64,000 bases of DNA from Strigops habroptila (lineage: Eukaryota > Chordata > Aves > Psittaciformes > Psittacidae). The stretch lies in contig NC_044289.2 of the NCBI RefSeq assembly GCF_004027225.2, positions 1,054,001 to 1,118,000 on the forward strand, written 5' to 3'. A program made the position numbers and the translations under genes. The notes beneath the pieces are model-generated. The model had not been told where the DNA came from. It did not search any database and saw nothing but the letters and a program-made list of their open reading frames with translations. Shown here piece after piece: positions 10,361 through 23,620 of this stretch. The number at the start of each line of letters is the position of its first letter. The stretch's first letter is position 1.

Positions 10361-13300
10361 TAAGTAGTAGAGGGTGATTTTTCCACAGCTTTTCTGCAGC
10401 ACGTAATGAGGTGGGTAATTTAAAATCTGTTCTGTATGGTCAAGGATCCAGTTCACAAAAAGCATTACACATTATTAACTTCAATTGGTCTTTTAACATC
10501 CATCTTAAAGGGTCAATAAATGAGTTTGCCTAGAGGTAAACCAGTTGTTATCATGTGTAGGGTTACAGTCACAGCTGGAGGGCAGTGGCAGGGACAGGCT
10601 GTCTGTCTGCCTGTGTAGGAGACTTCGGTCTCTAGAGTTGGTGCTCTATTAATTTTACAGTACCTTAAATTCATATTGTAATTATGAGGAATAAGCAGAG
10701 AAAGAAAGAGAGATCTTTTAATAGAAAATAGATTTTAGAAAGTCTGGAGCCTATTACCCTGCTAAATTTTAATTATACTGCAGCTGGACTTTTGTCTCAG
10801 TACACTGCAAATGAATTCAGACCGAGGTAGTTTGGATATATATATCCTAACTTGACAACAGGAACCTGTGGTCAGGAGAGAGAAGGGAGCAGAGCAAAGC
10901 AACCAGCATGGAGCTTTGGGAGCGTCAGGTTTTGATTTTTAGCTTTTAATCTTTAAATACCTAGGCTGAAATTTGGTGACTTAATTCAAAAGCAGAAGTA
11001 AATTTAATGGTCTTACACAAGCCACTAGTGGACATCATTTATCCACTTGGAAAGATCACCATATGTTTTAACATGATGAGGTCTGATTAAAAAGTAAAGC
11101 TTTGGAATATCCTTAGTTAGGAGGACTGGGAGACAGGGAAACTTTATAAAGTGAAGGGTGATGTGCATCATCCCACAGCTGTCTGGGATGAAATGTGATG
11201 CAATATAGCAATTGCATAGATGTGGGGAGCCCAAAGCTACATAAGTGATAGAATTTGCCTATTGACTTGATGAGTATTGACTGAAACGTGCTCAAAGCCT
11301 GAAACTACGTTGTTTGGATACTTCAACTCTGTTTTGAAGTGTACTGTAAGGGAAACTCACATGACATTGTTAGTACAGACACTTTTCCATTTAGTTAAAA
11401 AACATTAACGAGAGAGGATTGCTAACAGCACCTTATAGGATAAGTCTTAAGACATCAAGAACTCAAGACACTTTGTAAGCACAAGGCTGGTATTTGAGCC
11501 TTTTCTCCAGTGATCAGGCCTTTCAATTGCAGAGTCCCTGGGTGTTTATAGGCAACATCCAGACATTTAAGACGACTGGTCTAATCTAAGCTCCATTAGA
11601 GGCATTTAATATTGGCTTGACATGATCTACTGCAGCCTTTGCTCATATTTCTTCATATCTCTGAGGGGTGAGATAGTGATGGTGGTGAAGGGGGAGGGAA
11701 GAGTGGAGAATTGAGACTGTAACTTCTATAAGAGCTTTATGAGGAGGACAGTTTGAAGCACTGTCCTTGCAAGGTTAAGAGCAAGCATGTGGCTAATCCC
11801 TGTACGCTTCCTCCTGGCTCCCAAACAGCAGCAGCCTGTGCCATGCTCCCAGGTAGCACATCCCAAAGTTCCGCCCGGGACCTGGCTCATTGAGCCCTTG
11901 TTCTGCCATCCGCTTTGTTTTGTCTGTCTCCTGTACAGAGAAACAACTGCTTCTGAAAAGAAACCTGTTCTACAGCAGCCCAGGAAGTGACATTCATTAA
12001 TGAGTCTCACGGCTTGATGCAGGCACTGCTAATTTAGAGGAGGACTGACTGAACGGCTCCTCGTTAAGAAACAGTGTGTACCTGGCCCCTGCTTCAGTAT
12101 GGATGGGAGAAGGTGTGATGTATAAGCCTTGTGCTCTTTTCTTCCAGCTGTGAGGAAGAGGAGGGGCTGTACCACATCAGCCCTGATTCGGGTCAGGGAT
12201 GGGACAACTTCTGTACACTCAGCAATGTCAAGAGCTGTGCCAGTGCGGTCAACGTGCTCCCTTTCAAGCTGCTCCTGTCCTCTGCTTCTCTTCCTTTCCA
12301 GTCTTTTGGGTTTCCTTGTGAGCATACTGACTCTGTGCTTCCTTCCCTCCAGTCATTCCTGTCCCTGACCCAGTGGGCTGTACCCCAAGTCACAGTTTTG
12401 GGCTGTGTCTGCAACGCTCACAGCTCTGCTGCTCCCAAGGCACACACAGTCTTAGCTTTCCAGGGTTGCTTCAAGGGATGGATTTATAAGCAGGAATATC
12501 TGTGGAGACAGAGTTTTTCCTTAAATGTAAATATCAGAAAATGCTCACAGAAGGCACTTCTGTAATCTTGGGGGAGCATCTGTGCATATAGCTGATTCTC
12601 AAGTTATTCTCATCTAATTAAGTAGCCAGAACATGAGCTTTTTATCCAGGAAAGCCAGCTTCCATTCTGTCAACTCTCCTTTCTCCAATCTTGCCTGCAA
12701 AGTGAAGGCTGGGAGTGCCTTTCACAAAAGATATTGGCCAAATCCTTTCAAACAGTAAATGGGCATATGGAAAACTAAAGATTGTTCATGAACAACTAGG
12801 AACTGGGAAAAGAGGCAAGGTCAGCTAGAGAAGGCCTTATAATTTTGTTCCTGCTGAGGAGATAGATAAGTTCTACATAGTCCTTAGGTTGACCCAATGC
12901 ATAAAAACAAGTACTGCAGCCAGCTTTAGAGATAAGCACATCTTCAGAGTTCCTTGGACAGTGTTTTCTAACACTGCGTAGTCCAACTCCATGACTTCAA
13001 GCAGATTTGGCTGTGGCGACAGTTTTGCTGCTTCTTTCCTTGCAGCATAAGTTTGGGCAGAGGGAAAACTTTCCTCTTTAAAGTTTAATGCTATTAGTGT
13101 GATTTTGGTAAGTTCTTGAGTCTGTATCTCAGCCTTTAGCAAATACTCTGCAGTGAAAAGGAGCATGATACGTTGTCTAACTTTACCCCTGCTTTTTTTT
13201 TATGCCAATGCTTTTAGAGGTAGCCAGAATTGTATTTGGTATGGTGATGTGAAAGGTGCAAATCTCTCAAAATTAGTCCCTTATAGACTACACTTGTCCC

Positions 13301-13599
13301 TATCGTAAGACCTGTGATGCGCTTAGCCTAAAGTAGGTGAGATACTTATTGCAGGGAAGGGAATAACTGTACAAATCTCTGGCTTCTAGGAAGCTCCTTT
13401 CTCATGTCTGCAGTGTTTTGGAGAGAGAGACAAGGGGAAGTGAGTGTGAACAATGCTTTTGCCAAAGCAGTGTATGTTCTTTAGCTTTTTCCAAAGGTGT
13501 CAATTCAGCACCATTCCTTAACAGATCAGTTAAGGATTTGATCCAAAGGCTACTTGTCAGTAGGAGTCTTGCCTGGTGACTGCACTGGGGCTTGGACTG

Positions 13600-14010
13600 G
13601 ACCCTAACTCCTGCAGCTGTGCCTATTAATAATTAAGTAAAAAGGGTTGGCAAAGTTTTTCATGCACTGTAAATAAACATGTTTCCAATATGAAGTGCAT
13701 TTAATGGAGTTTTGCAGCATTGGTCTCCCGGGCAAGTGTATTAGTCTCTGCTTTCCCTCCCTGTCCTAATGGCCACAGCCAGGAGGGGGGCTGGTTTTTA
13801 TCCACATTGAGTGGAGAAGCATAAATTGGCGTTCCACATCATCATAAAAAAAAATTCCAAGCAATTATTAAAAGATTCTTATCTCTTGCTCCCTACATGG
13901 ATAATGAGATCCCTCTCTGCTGGACTGAGACAGCCTGTCTCTCAGCTCACTTAATGAAATGGACCCACGTTTGCAAATTAGCATAGCCCTGACTCCAAAC
14001 GTAACCTCTT
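13600..14010. promoter_or_regulatory. Candidate distal regulatory block
   Basis: This complex AT-rich block contains CTATTAATAATTAAGTA near 13623, TTTTTATCCACATTGAG near 13795, and a POU-like GTTTGCAAATTAGCAT at 13969-13984. A small inverted repeat, GAGACAG/CTGTCTC, lies at 13927-13941. There is no transposon signature and no open frame of interest. The composition and motif density resemble vertebrate enhancers, but this is an inference without conservation data. Confidence 0.35.
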
Positions 14011-16606
14011 GTTGTCTAGTTGTACATCAAGGCCCCTGGCTTATGTCTTTTCTTATTAACACCCTGTAATCATGTCAACCCTCTTTAGTTTTCATTTCCT
14101 GTTTCCTTTTGAGTTCACTTTTGAGTTTTGAGCACGTTGTTGGATGCCTTTGGATGAGCTGGGATTTTATTTTTGTCTCGTTTTTTAACATTGCAGTAAC
14201 TTTATCTGTGGGTACCGGTGTGGGTCTAGGGAATGTGTTTTCTGTTTTCTATTTTTGCTGGTTGTTTGCCATGTTATCTTACAGCAACTGCTTTCGTATG
14301 TCTGTGCTTGCTTCAGTTCTACTCTTTGAATTCTGTATTTGACTGCAAGATCTTAAGGTCTTGCCATCTATTTGGTCAGTGTCTTGCAGAGTGCATTGTG
14401 TCTGTGAGGGTGTCTGTGTAATAGATTATTAATACTAGTAAGGAACAGTGATATTATATTCTGTCAAACACAATATGCTAAAGGCTTTCTAAGAAGTCAA
14501 GAAGGATGAACCCTTTGAAACTCTTTTTCCTTGTTTCTCCCCTGATGTGAAACTTCATTGTTGGACCTTTAGAGTAATAAATCAAAGCAGCCGAAAGAAG
14601 CAAATCATGATTTCTTTTGTGCATGTATAGCTGACCCAGTCTGTCTTTGATAAGGCAGTGCCCTTCCATGTTACCCACTACCTTGCTAATTATCCTTCAC
14701 TTTCATAAGCACTAAAATCTACTCACACATTAGAATAAAAGAAGAAACAGGGAAGTGATTAGTTGTGTACAGATAAGGAACAGCCCACAGCGTTAGATGG
14801 GTAATAACGTTTTTCTAAGATTTCTTTTTTTTTCCCTGTAATTCATTTTCTCTCACATCCATTACAATAAAAAATACTTACAGTTTGTAACACAAAAGAT
14901 AATTCTTCAATGCAAAGCTTTAGCGTCTTGAAAAGATTTATTCCTTTATCAAGTATTAATTTAAGAAGGGGTGCCTTGTAGGTAAGGCAATGACATCAGT
15001 GGTGGGCTACAGGGCAGCAGATTTATTAATTTAATAGGTTTATCCATTTTAAAGCTTGGATAATCATATTTCACTAAACTGGTACACAAGGAGGCCTCAG
15101 CCCATCTGACAGCTTTATTCTTGTGGAAGTTAACAAGCACATTTTGTACTCATGACCTTGTGAATTGTAAAAGTGCGAGGAGCTGGAGAGGAATGACAGA
15201 CCAAATCCAGGAAACGTGACAGCATTTCAGTTTTCCTGAGTGAGATTTATAAGGGGAGCAGTGAGGAATCTCAGCTGCAAAATTAAACATTTGTTAATTT
15301 ATTTGGTTTAAGAAAATATGCAGAATTAAAAAGAAATATAAAAGTAATGGAATGTTAACTTTAAAAGTATGGACCTGATTTGTTTATCAAAGACATCAGC
15401 TTAACAAGAGAATTGCTCCCCTGACAATAGAGGAATTGTTCTTGATCTGGGACAACTAGAAAAACCATTGGGCTGGTTTTGTCTAAGGTAAATGTGTTTA
15501 GTACATACTTGTGTTTACTCCTTGTGACACTGTGGTTGCTGTGGCCACTAAATTCCCTCTGTAAGTAAGTGTTTCAAATTCTTGAAACTGGCTGAGAAAT
15601 AATGAGATAAAGCAAAGAATGGATCAAGGCTTTTAAAATCACTAATTGAAAGCCATTTTATGGCTAAAAACCTTATGTATACATGTGTCCTTTTAAAGCA
15701 TTTCTTGTTTACTACCTAGGAAAAAAAGGAAGCTTGCCCTTCTTTGGGGTGGTTTGGGGTTTGTTTTGATTGAAACTGTTGTGAGGAAAAGAAAATCTTT
15801 TCCTATTTGTGTAAAAGCTCACACTTAAAGCTGGATTTCTTGTAAAAACCATGTTTCAGTTTCTTGTTGAAAAGATGACACATTCAGGAAGAAGATATTT
15901 CCTGTGCAAAACAACATTCAACTGAAACCTAACTTCTCTTAAGAAAATTTAACATAAAAGTGAGGGCTAATCCTGCTCTGTCCTTCTAATAACCACAAGA
16001 GCTGAGCTACTTACACTGTAAGTTCTTCAAATAAAAGAGCAAATACCTTGGACCTCATAAAATGGTACATTTAGCAGCACCGAAAGAACTGAAAGAATTG
16101 TAGACCTCAGGGATTTGTTTCATTTATATTCCAACTCCTTTTTGCCATCCTTGACATGTAAAAAGGAATATTTTGTGCAAATCAGAATTAAGCCATGAAG
16201 ACTGGCATTTCAGAGGCTTGGATATTAGTTGAACATGACAGGCGACCACTGAGATACAACATGCTTTGAATTTTTCCCTCTATATTCCTCACTTCCTGCA
16301 TGTCACTCATTTTTGACAGCAGGCAATGGCTCTTCAGCTCTTCTTAGCAGGTGTCAAGATCTGTCTGTCCAATTTAAAAGTAGAGCAAAGTCGAACCCTT
16401 CCTCTGCAAGGCCCAGTGGTTGAGTATGTGCATGAAATGCCACGCTGGGATATGCAAGCAGAGAGCTGCCCGAGCCCAGAAGATGCATGCAGCTTGATGA
16501 ACGCCCGTGCACAACCCAAGTGCATAGCGGTGTTTGGGGAGGTGCAGTTTTGTCTGTAGGGCTGTTTGTTAAACTTCATGTCCTCTTCCAGTCACTTTCT
16601 GGTTCC
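14011..16606. other. Unique AT-rich sequence, no gene seen
   Basis: No coding or RNA gene evidence. The AT-rich parts at about 14960-15080 and 15280-15380 contain ATTAAT and TTAATTT motifs but nothing decisive. Confidence 0.6.
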
Positions 16607-16856
16607 TAGAATCATAGAATAGAATCACAGACTGGTTTGGGTTGCAAAGGACCTTAAAGCTCATCCAGTTCCAACTCTCTGCTATGGACAGGGACATCTT
16701 CCACTAACCAGGTTGCTCCAAGCCCCATCCACCCTGGCCTTGAATGCTTCTGGGCTGCAAGCACACACTGCCGGGTCATGGGGAGCTTCTCATCAACCAT
16801 CTCCAAGTCCTTCTCCTCAGGGCTCCTCGCAACCCAGTCTCTGCCCAGCCTGTATA
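16607..16856 (-). mobile_element. CR1 LINE with large internal deletion
   Basis: Read on the minus strand, this is CR1 from the end of the reverse-transcriptase ORF to the 3' tail, with the middle missing. The right part (16751-16856) matches the upstream CR1 region that reads CCTGAGGAGAAGGACTTGG and CCCGGCAGTGTGTGCTTGCA on the minus strand. The left part (16607-16750) is the 3' UTR ending in TATTCTATGATTCTA octamers. The two meet near 16750; compared with the usual CR1 layout several hundred bp are absent. It has no coding capacity. Deletion after insertion and template skipping during reverse transcription are both possible. Confidence 0.92.
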
Positions 16857-17581
16857 TTTCCTATGCAACAATAGTTAGTATTTGGGTTTAAAATGTTGTA
16901 TAATGGTATTTATGTTTGCAAGAGAATTCACTGCTAAAGAAAATATTATGAATCGTTACATTTTGAGCTGCTATGTTTACAGCATCAGAACTTTCACCCC
17001 AAAGTATACAAACAAGTGTCACACAGGGGAAGCATTTCTCTTCTAACTTACTGCTAGAAATCTCATGCTATTGACTCATCTGCACTAGAAAAAAAGTCAC
17101 CACACGAGCTTTCTGTTTGCCCCTTTTTAAATTTGCATGGCCTGAAATTCTATTGTATCATGCTGTGCACTGTGTTCCCTGCAGGACTGCTCTGAGAGGT
17201 GATTCTTGGCTCACCAGAGGTTGGTTACTTCGGAATCCTGTACTCCTGTGAATTGCTTATTTTCCCAGGCTGGAATGCTGTGAACTGGGCTAATGTTTCC
17301 AAAGCATTGTCATGTAAATAAAACTCCCATTTCTTTTCCTGCCATATGAGGGACATAAAAAAGGTGGCCAGTGTTAGAGGCCAGTGTTAGAGGATGCTAT
17401 AACCCATCCTACCATAAAAATGGCAAAAGAGGAACTTCTTGATAGCACGGTCCCATCAGGCTCCAGAGGCTTTGATTGTTCCCTTTTCTTCAAAAGGGCA
17501 GAACTTGGTTCAAAGGAGCATGCTCAATCACAGGGATGTTTTATAGTTGGCTGTGGATGTGTTACCAGTTGGGATCCCTAA
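16857..17581. other. Unique non-coding sequence with a short tandem duplication
   Basis: No gene is seen. GGCCAGTGTTAGA occurs twice in tandem at 17366-17391 (13-bp unit). Confidence 0.6.
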
Positions 17582-17820
17582 TTATTATCAATTTGCAGAT
17601 TGCCTTGAATGTCTTATTAAGATTCCTGCAGAATGATTGATCATAATCAAAAAATTAATCACCAATCATCAGCCCTGGCAATTAACATTAGCAAGTCTAT
17701 TTGCATAGAACTGATAATTTATGCTGCTGCTGGAAGAAGGGGCTTTTGCTGAATATTATTGATTAGGGGAGAAGAGCCAGATGCTTCTATCATTGGGACA
17801 TTAGGCTTTATCAGATAGGG
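17582..17820. promoter_or_regulatory. Candidate enhancer-like block dense in homeodomain, PBX/HOX, POU and ONECUT-type motifs
   Basis: Within 240 bp I see TGATTGAT at 17634-17641 (PBX/HOX-type), several ATTAATC and AATCA cores at 17645-17670, the exact octamer ATTTGCAT at 17699-17706, and TATTGATT at 17757-17764 (ONECUT-type). The sequence is not low-complexity and resembles no transposon. Each motif alone is expected by chance in AT-rich DNA; the clustering makes the block worth testing. No target gene can be named. Confidence 0.4.
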
Positions 17821-20800
17821 CTAGTAATGTGTAAGGAATTGAAGGGCATTCCTGCAGTCTGTTGTAACATGGGCATCTTCAGGTGTCTGGAAGGAATTTC
17901 TGAAATGCATCCACTGAAATGTCTTAAATATTGCAAAGTGGGATATTGTGCTTTAAAGAAGCTTTGACTTTGGGCTCTTGCTTACTGCAGATGCTTTAAA
18001 TATCCATTATGAGCAAAACGCTTGATAATATCAGCCTAGATTGTGAGATTTATGTTACAAGAAGTTGCTTATTAGATGTAATTATTTACTGTTTTGAGTA
18101 AAGAATTTGCAGGCTTGCAATTAATTTGACTAATGGTACTGTTTAAACTACAAAGAACTGCATAACAAAGTCCTAGAATTGGTTTATGATAGTCTACACT
18201 TTTCAGTCAGTAAATTTTGTTTAACAAATTTATAATCTTTCTTCATAATATTTCTATTAATGCATTTGTAAAGAGAGGTTTATTACCCATATCATCAACA
18301 CCGATTTTGTCTTCAAATTGTCTTGAAATTCCTTCTGGGATACCGCATCTGTTTAAAATGTTATGAGTCTGCTCACATTTCCCAGTAGTATTTATCATCT
18401 TTTTTTGCACCGTAGCCTTTGGTTTTGCTTCAACACCCTTCAGTGTCTCTCACACCTGGTGCTGTAACTGCAGCTACATGAAAATGCATGGTCTGCTATC
18501 GTCAATGCAGGTTTGTCTTTCATTTATAGCTGTGTAAAGATTAGGAACAAATTCATTTAAGCCAATATGCAAAGTGATAACATTTTATCCTCTAGCCATT
18601 GCAGCCTTATAAATGGTTATAAATCTGTTTCCACTAACCAGAGATGGCCAACATTTTAAGTGACAGAATTGTACTGAAAACAAAGGCCGAGAAAGCCAGG
18701 GTTTCTCTCTCTAGTTTCTGAATTAAAAAGGTAGAAGAACTCAAAATATGTCTTCAATGAAAAAAATTTCATTCTTTTGGTCAATTTTAATTCTCAGTTG
18801 TAGCTTTATTGCAAGCTAGAAGTCTTTGTAGTTAATATAGGATTTTAAAAGGATCTTTTGTATTGAATCTCTAAAACTTTCTGCTGATTTTAAAACTGAA
18901 ACCTGCTCCCTTAAAAATACATGAGTAAATCATGGAAAACTCTATTCTTAACATAGCCAGATTGGTTTCTTCTTCAATGTCAGCGCTGTGCTTATCTCAG
19001 TCTTTCTTGAACAGAGATTTTTTAGTTATCTGTCTGTATACACTCATCTGTTTGCAAGTTTCGAATGCCTGTGTCTTTAATATCATTAATATATTTCTCA
19101 GGGTCTTTTGACTTCATTTTCTTCCCATTAATGAGTTCTGCACTTGATTTGAAACGGGAACAGAATCAGACCCCAGCTCTGATACAGTAATCAGACCCCA
19201 ATACCAACACAATAAGGGTATTAAAGAAGTCTGTAATGTTATTCCTTTTTGTTTTGGTGAGCATCCCAACTATACACCATTTGAGATCTCGGATTAACCC
19301 CTTATAATATCTGGGTTTTGCTGGAGTAGGTTGGTAACCACGAGATCTTGTCACTGCAAAGTTCAGAGGTTAATTGAAATCAGAGAGGCATAACCTATTC
19401 AGTTGTCCCGTTAATGATGCCCAGCTCCTGTCTCCCTCCTCCACTCTCCCATAAACATCACTGACCACTCACTGCGGAACCAGGGAGAAAGCTGCCACTG
19501 TCACTCTGCTTGATGGCAGGGAGATGTCACCAAAGCTGATAAAAAATGCCTGCAACAGGGGAAGGGGGTCTGTGCGTGTGAGGATCGAGTTGGTGACATC
19601 CCCATATGTCATCCCTAGTGTAATGTTACCAGTTTTTGCTGAAAGCTGGTAATGCTTCGAGATTTATGGCAAGTCTGCTTTGCTGAGTGCATGGCTTTGG
19701 TTGGGAAAACTGGGGAGGCGTTGATCGTGATCCTGCAAGCGTAGTAGGGATTTCTGGCAGTGGTGTAGGAAGGATGGTCTTTCTGCTGCAGCAGTTTGTA
19801 TTGCATTGAACAAGTAATATGTTATGGTTGAAGTGTATGAATTTCCCTTCTTTCACCAAACTGATATGAACAGTGGAATTTTGCTAATTATCAGTTGTTT
19901 ATCATGATGGTAACCTCCTCCAGTGGTTCTGCAGTGAGAAGTTACATACTATTTACCAGAAAAGCACAGCACATTTCAGAACCGAAGGAACACTAATATA
20001 TTAAAATAGATCTGCATCGTGTAAGCCTATCCTAAACTTGGGGAGGATGGAGGGGCAGGTTAGAAAAAATCTCCATTGCCTTCAGTGGGATCTGGCTTGG
20101 GTTAGGAGAAAAAGAAGCCTTCCCACTTGGGGTAGTTTTGAAGTTGTGAGTTTAAGAATGGAAAATAGCTTTGAGAAAAATTACTTAGAGCTGGGTGGTT
20201 TATGGGTGTCTTAAAACCTGAGATGCCCAGACAGTGAAACTAAAAATCTCACCTTGCACGTTTGTCTAAATTTACCTGATCTAAATCCTAATCTGAATGA
20301 AGATTTTGCATAGGCCTGCAAAGTCCCTTCCTCCCTTTTCTTCTCACAGCTTTCCTCTTCCAACAAAAGCCTGGCTCTCCTGTGCATTCCAGCCAGCCTG
20401 GAGAGGAGACCCCGGTTCGCAGCCAGATTCTGCTCTTGTGTATCTGTACAGTTGTCAGTGCTGTGTCCCTTGGGAAACGCATTGCGGAGTCAGGACCCTG
20501 CTGTCGTGTGCTGCACAGACCCGAGACAAAAGCAACCCTTGTCTTCAAGCTTTACTCCCTGATTTTAATCTCTGTGGTCTTTAATCTGGGTTCAAGTGAC
20601 TGTTCTCAATACTACATCTGCCTGTGGGTAGAAACAGAGTGTTACAACCTGAAATGAGGCCCTTGTTCCAATCACAAGAAAGTATATAAATCACCCAAAT
20701 GATTCTTATGAATAATTCTCCAATATCTTGTTACTCATCCCCCAGAAATAACCATGCAGCAGTGCTGGTAGAACGTTTGTTCTGTAAACATGTTAAAATG

Positions 20801-23590
20801 AAAATGAAACATCTTTGTGTCTTCTTTCAAAGAGGCAAAAGCAAACGCCAAACTGGTGAAATCTTGTTAATGAGGTCTGAAAACTTTTTGGGATTTCACA
20901 GTTCCTATTAGTTTTCCAAAAACAAACAAACAGAAAATGTTCAGATTTGTTGGCTTTAGAACCAGCAGCAGTGGTTGGTTTGTTTCTTTGTATGAAAAAA
21001 GGATCAAAGTTACTTGGTTCTACTTTATTCTAATTCAAAATTGTTACTTTGAAATGTGACTTTATTTTTGTCGAGCAACTAAAAATGATCGTTGCTATTC
21101 TGTATACACTCAGAGCTAATTCTTCATAAAAGCTTCTCCTCTGATGGGCTGACAACATATATATATGCTATACACAACCGTGAAAGGTTTTTTCCACGTA
21201 ATTTATGTGCCCGAGCTGTAAACCGAGCCCATACACTACCAAGGAGGAGAAGCTAAATCAGTCAAGAGTGATTTCCAGTGAACAGCCATATCACATCTAC
21301 CACCCATTTGCTCTTGGCTGGCTGAGAAATGAAGCAATTTAAACCTAGTGGGTCATGCTAAAATGGGGGCCAAATTCTTATCAATGTGCTGCACACAACT
21401 GAGCCTCCTTTCATCTCCATTTTCAGAGGTCCATGGACTGCAGCACTTGCCCGTAGTCCCATCAGTGTCTCTGGCATTGCACCCTGGCTCCCTGGCTGCT
21501 GCGCTGATGCCAGAGGTGGGGAAAACAACTTTTTGGTGTGAATGGAGAGACTAGATTTGAACTTTTTTGATCTGCAGAAAAATATGGAGGAAAACACACT
21601 TAGTCTTCAGTTATAATGTAGATACAAAGATAAGCTTGAGAAATCAAAGTTTGCTGTGGTATATGAGATGGAAAAATAAATGTTTTCCATTCACTTGCCT
21701 AATGTTTCATACTATCTTGGAAATGTTCCACTGCCTGACCCTCATGTTTGCAGATTATTTTCACATCTGTCTCAAAGCCGTACCCTCCTCAAATGGACCC
21801 AGCAGCTCGTTTCTTAGTTAAAATAATAACAGTAAAGTGTGAGAGCACCCCAAGCGTGCTGAACATCCCCAGAGCTCACTCCTAGTGCAGAAGAGAGCAC
21901 CTGGAAAGGCTCAGACACTGGCCCAAGCTCACAGGCAGAAGTAACACACAGCATGTGTCTGCTGTTTGGTTTTCCTGTTTCTTGTTGCTTCGTATTAAAC
22001 ATGAAATTCCATATGGACCTTTTAATGGTTGCTTGGAAATTGGATGTCTGTCACCCCAGAGGCACGTATTGGCATTCTGCACCTGATTGAATTTCTTCCT
22101 TCTCCCCCACAGGATGAGTCAAAGGTTATGGTTCAGAGGAGGAGGAGTTTGTCGACAGCAGGTTCTCCCCAAGCTGAGAAGAGGCTTTTTTGTCTTTAAT
22201 AGGTTATGTGTGGATGTAAATAGTTGTTTGAGTTTGCGTATGTGAATTTAAAAGGAGCGGGTAGGAGACCAAGTGCAAACATCTACTATTGAATCCAAGC
22301 TGCTAAAGTATGAGTCTGCAAGTTATCTCAATAAATTTCCCTTAAATTTACGGAGACAGAAATCTGTCCTTGGATCTGGGTGATGCTGTGTGAAACAGTG
22401 ATGAGCAGTTAACAGCAGGATTTCCAATCCCAACTATTTAGAAATCATGACTTAGGTTTTCCAAATCTTAGAAAGAATATTTCAGGATATGTCTTGCTTC
22501 TGCTTTATCAACTTCCTGGGTGCAGTTGGTTTACTTGTGAAGTGTTTCAACAGAAATACATGATTTCTAAGCTTGCTTTTAGAAATGACACTCAGCTTCT
22601 GACATATTCCTGTGTTCTAGATCTGGGCTTTAACAGCAAGACCAAACATTCCCGGTAAATTTATATGTGCTAATAAATGCAAACCTCTTGCCAAATTCAT
22701 ATCGCCCACAATATGCAAGGAGCATTAGAAGTGAAAAGTAAATTAAATCTGTGACTGTTTCCTAGTTCTATACTAGAGCTTGCACAAATTTAAAGCAAAT
22801 GTAGATTATAGCCAAATTCTGTTACATGGGTTTCATTCAAGGTGATTTTCCTGCCGTCAGCTAGCCAGTAATGTCTACTCTAGCCATCAGCTGTGATCAC
22901 TAAGAATTGAAGATAGGTTAGAAATAATTACTATAGTAATATTTTTTATTTTTTCTCCTGCATTTCCATAAGGTTCACCTTTTTTTCCCCTTTCTTACTT
23001 TTAAGTTTCATAGTGTATTTTTAATACCATTTCTTTGCATGGTGACAGCTAAAAAGTTAAAAAATGAAAGTTGAGATTCATAACAACTACCTAATGGCCG
23101 AGGCCAAGGCTGTAATGAAAGCATCAGTCATCTTGAGACCTGTGATAGATATTCACTAGAATTAATAAAATAGCTAGAATTGGTAATGAAGGAGGGGTTG
23201 GTTGCCTTGTAATCAAGTCACTCTGGCTGTATGTGATTTTATTGTAATACTGTTGTTGGGTTCCCAAAGTCTTTAAAGACTGGTACCCAATTCTGATGGG
23301 CTTTACATAGTTTTCGTTTTAAAATATGCTTTTTATAATATATTTGTGTGGTTATTTGCAGACAGACAGCCCAACCATGCCCAGCCATGCTCAAGCCTGG
23401 TGTTGTTACAGCCACTTGACACAGCCTTCCTCTTGGAGCTGGTTCTCACTTGGTCAGAGGATTCCCCGTAATTGCACTGTCCTGCAACCTGTGACATTTG
23501 AGCCCTACTCTCCAATGCAGACAGGGCTCAATCTTCAATGCAGGCAGATTGCCCCAGCTCTGTTGATGGCAAAAATAAGCTTCACTTGAT
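17821..23590. other. Unique non-coding sequence, no gene seen
   Basis: The sequence is mostly AT-rich and unique. Parts at 18540-18690 and 22620-23150 have the complex AT-rich texture of conserved non-coding DNA. At about 20072-20110 ATTGCCTTCAGTGGGATCTG may be a scrap of an ancient amniote repeat. I see no exon, RNA gene or recent transposon. Confidence 0.55.
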
Positions 23591-23620
23591 TTCAGGTGTA
23601 GTTATAGAACTACACCTGAA
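23591..23620. repeat. Perfect 13-bp inverted repeat with 4-base loop
   Basis: TTCAGGTGTAGTT at 23591-23603 is followed by ATAG and then its exact reverse complement AACTACACCTGAA at 23608-23620. Each arm carries a CAGGTG/CACCTG E-box, the core bound by ZEB and SNAI repressors. The DNA could extrude a small cruciform, or an RNA copy would fold into a tight hairpin. No transposon ends or target duplications are visible around it. Confidence 0.9.

Larger units (their letters stand above)
8306..13459. other. Unique non-coding sequence, no gene seen
   Basis: Scattered simple repeats only. The open frame of 144 codons at 12131-12565 has a pyrimidine tract and CAG just upstream of its first codons, but its translation is not a protein I know and it overlaps equally long frames on both strands. 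I treat it as chance. Confidence 0.55.

Noticed and set aside
12131..12565. 144-codon frame preceded by a TTCTTCCAG acceptor-like sequence
   Set aside because: The translation is not recognisable, overlapping frames exist on both strands, and no donor site or partner exon can be supported.
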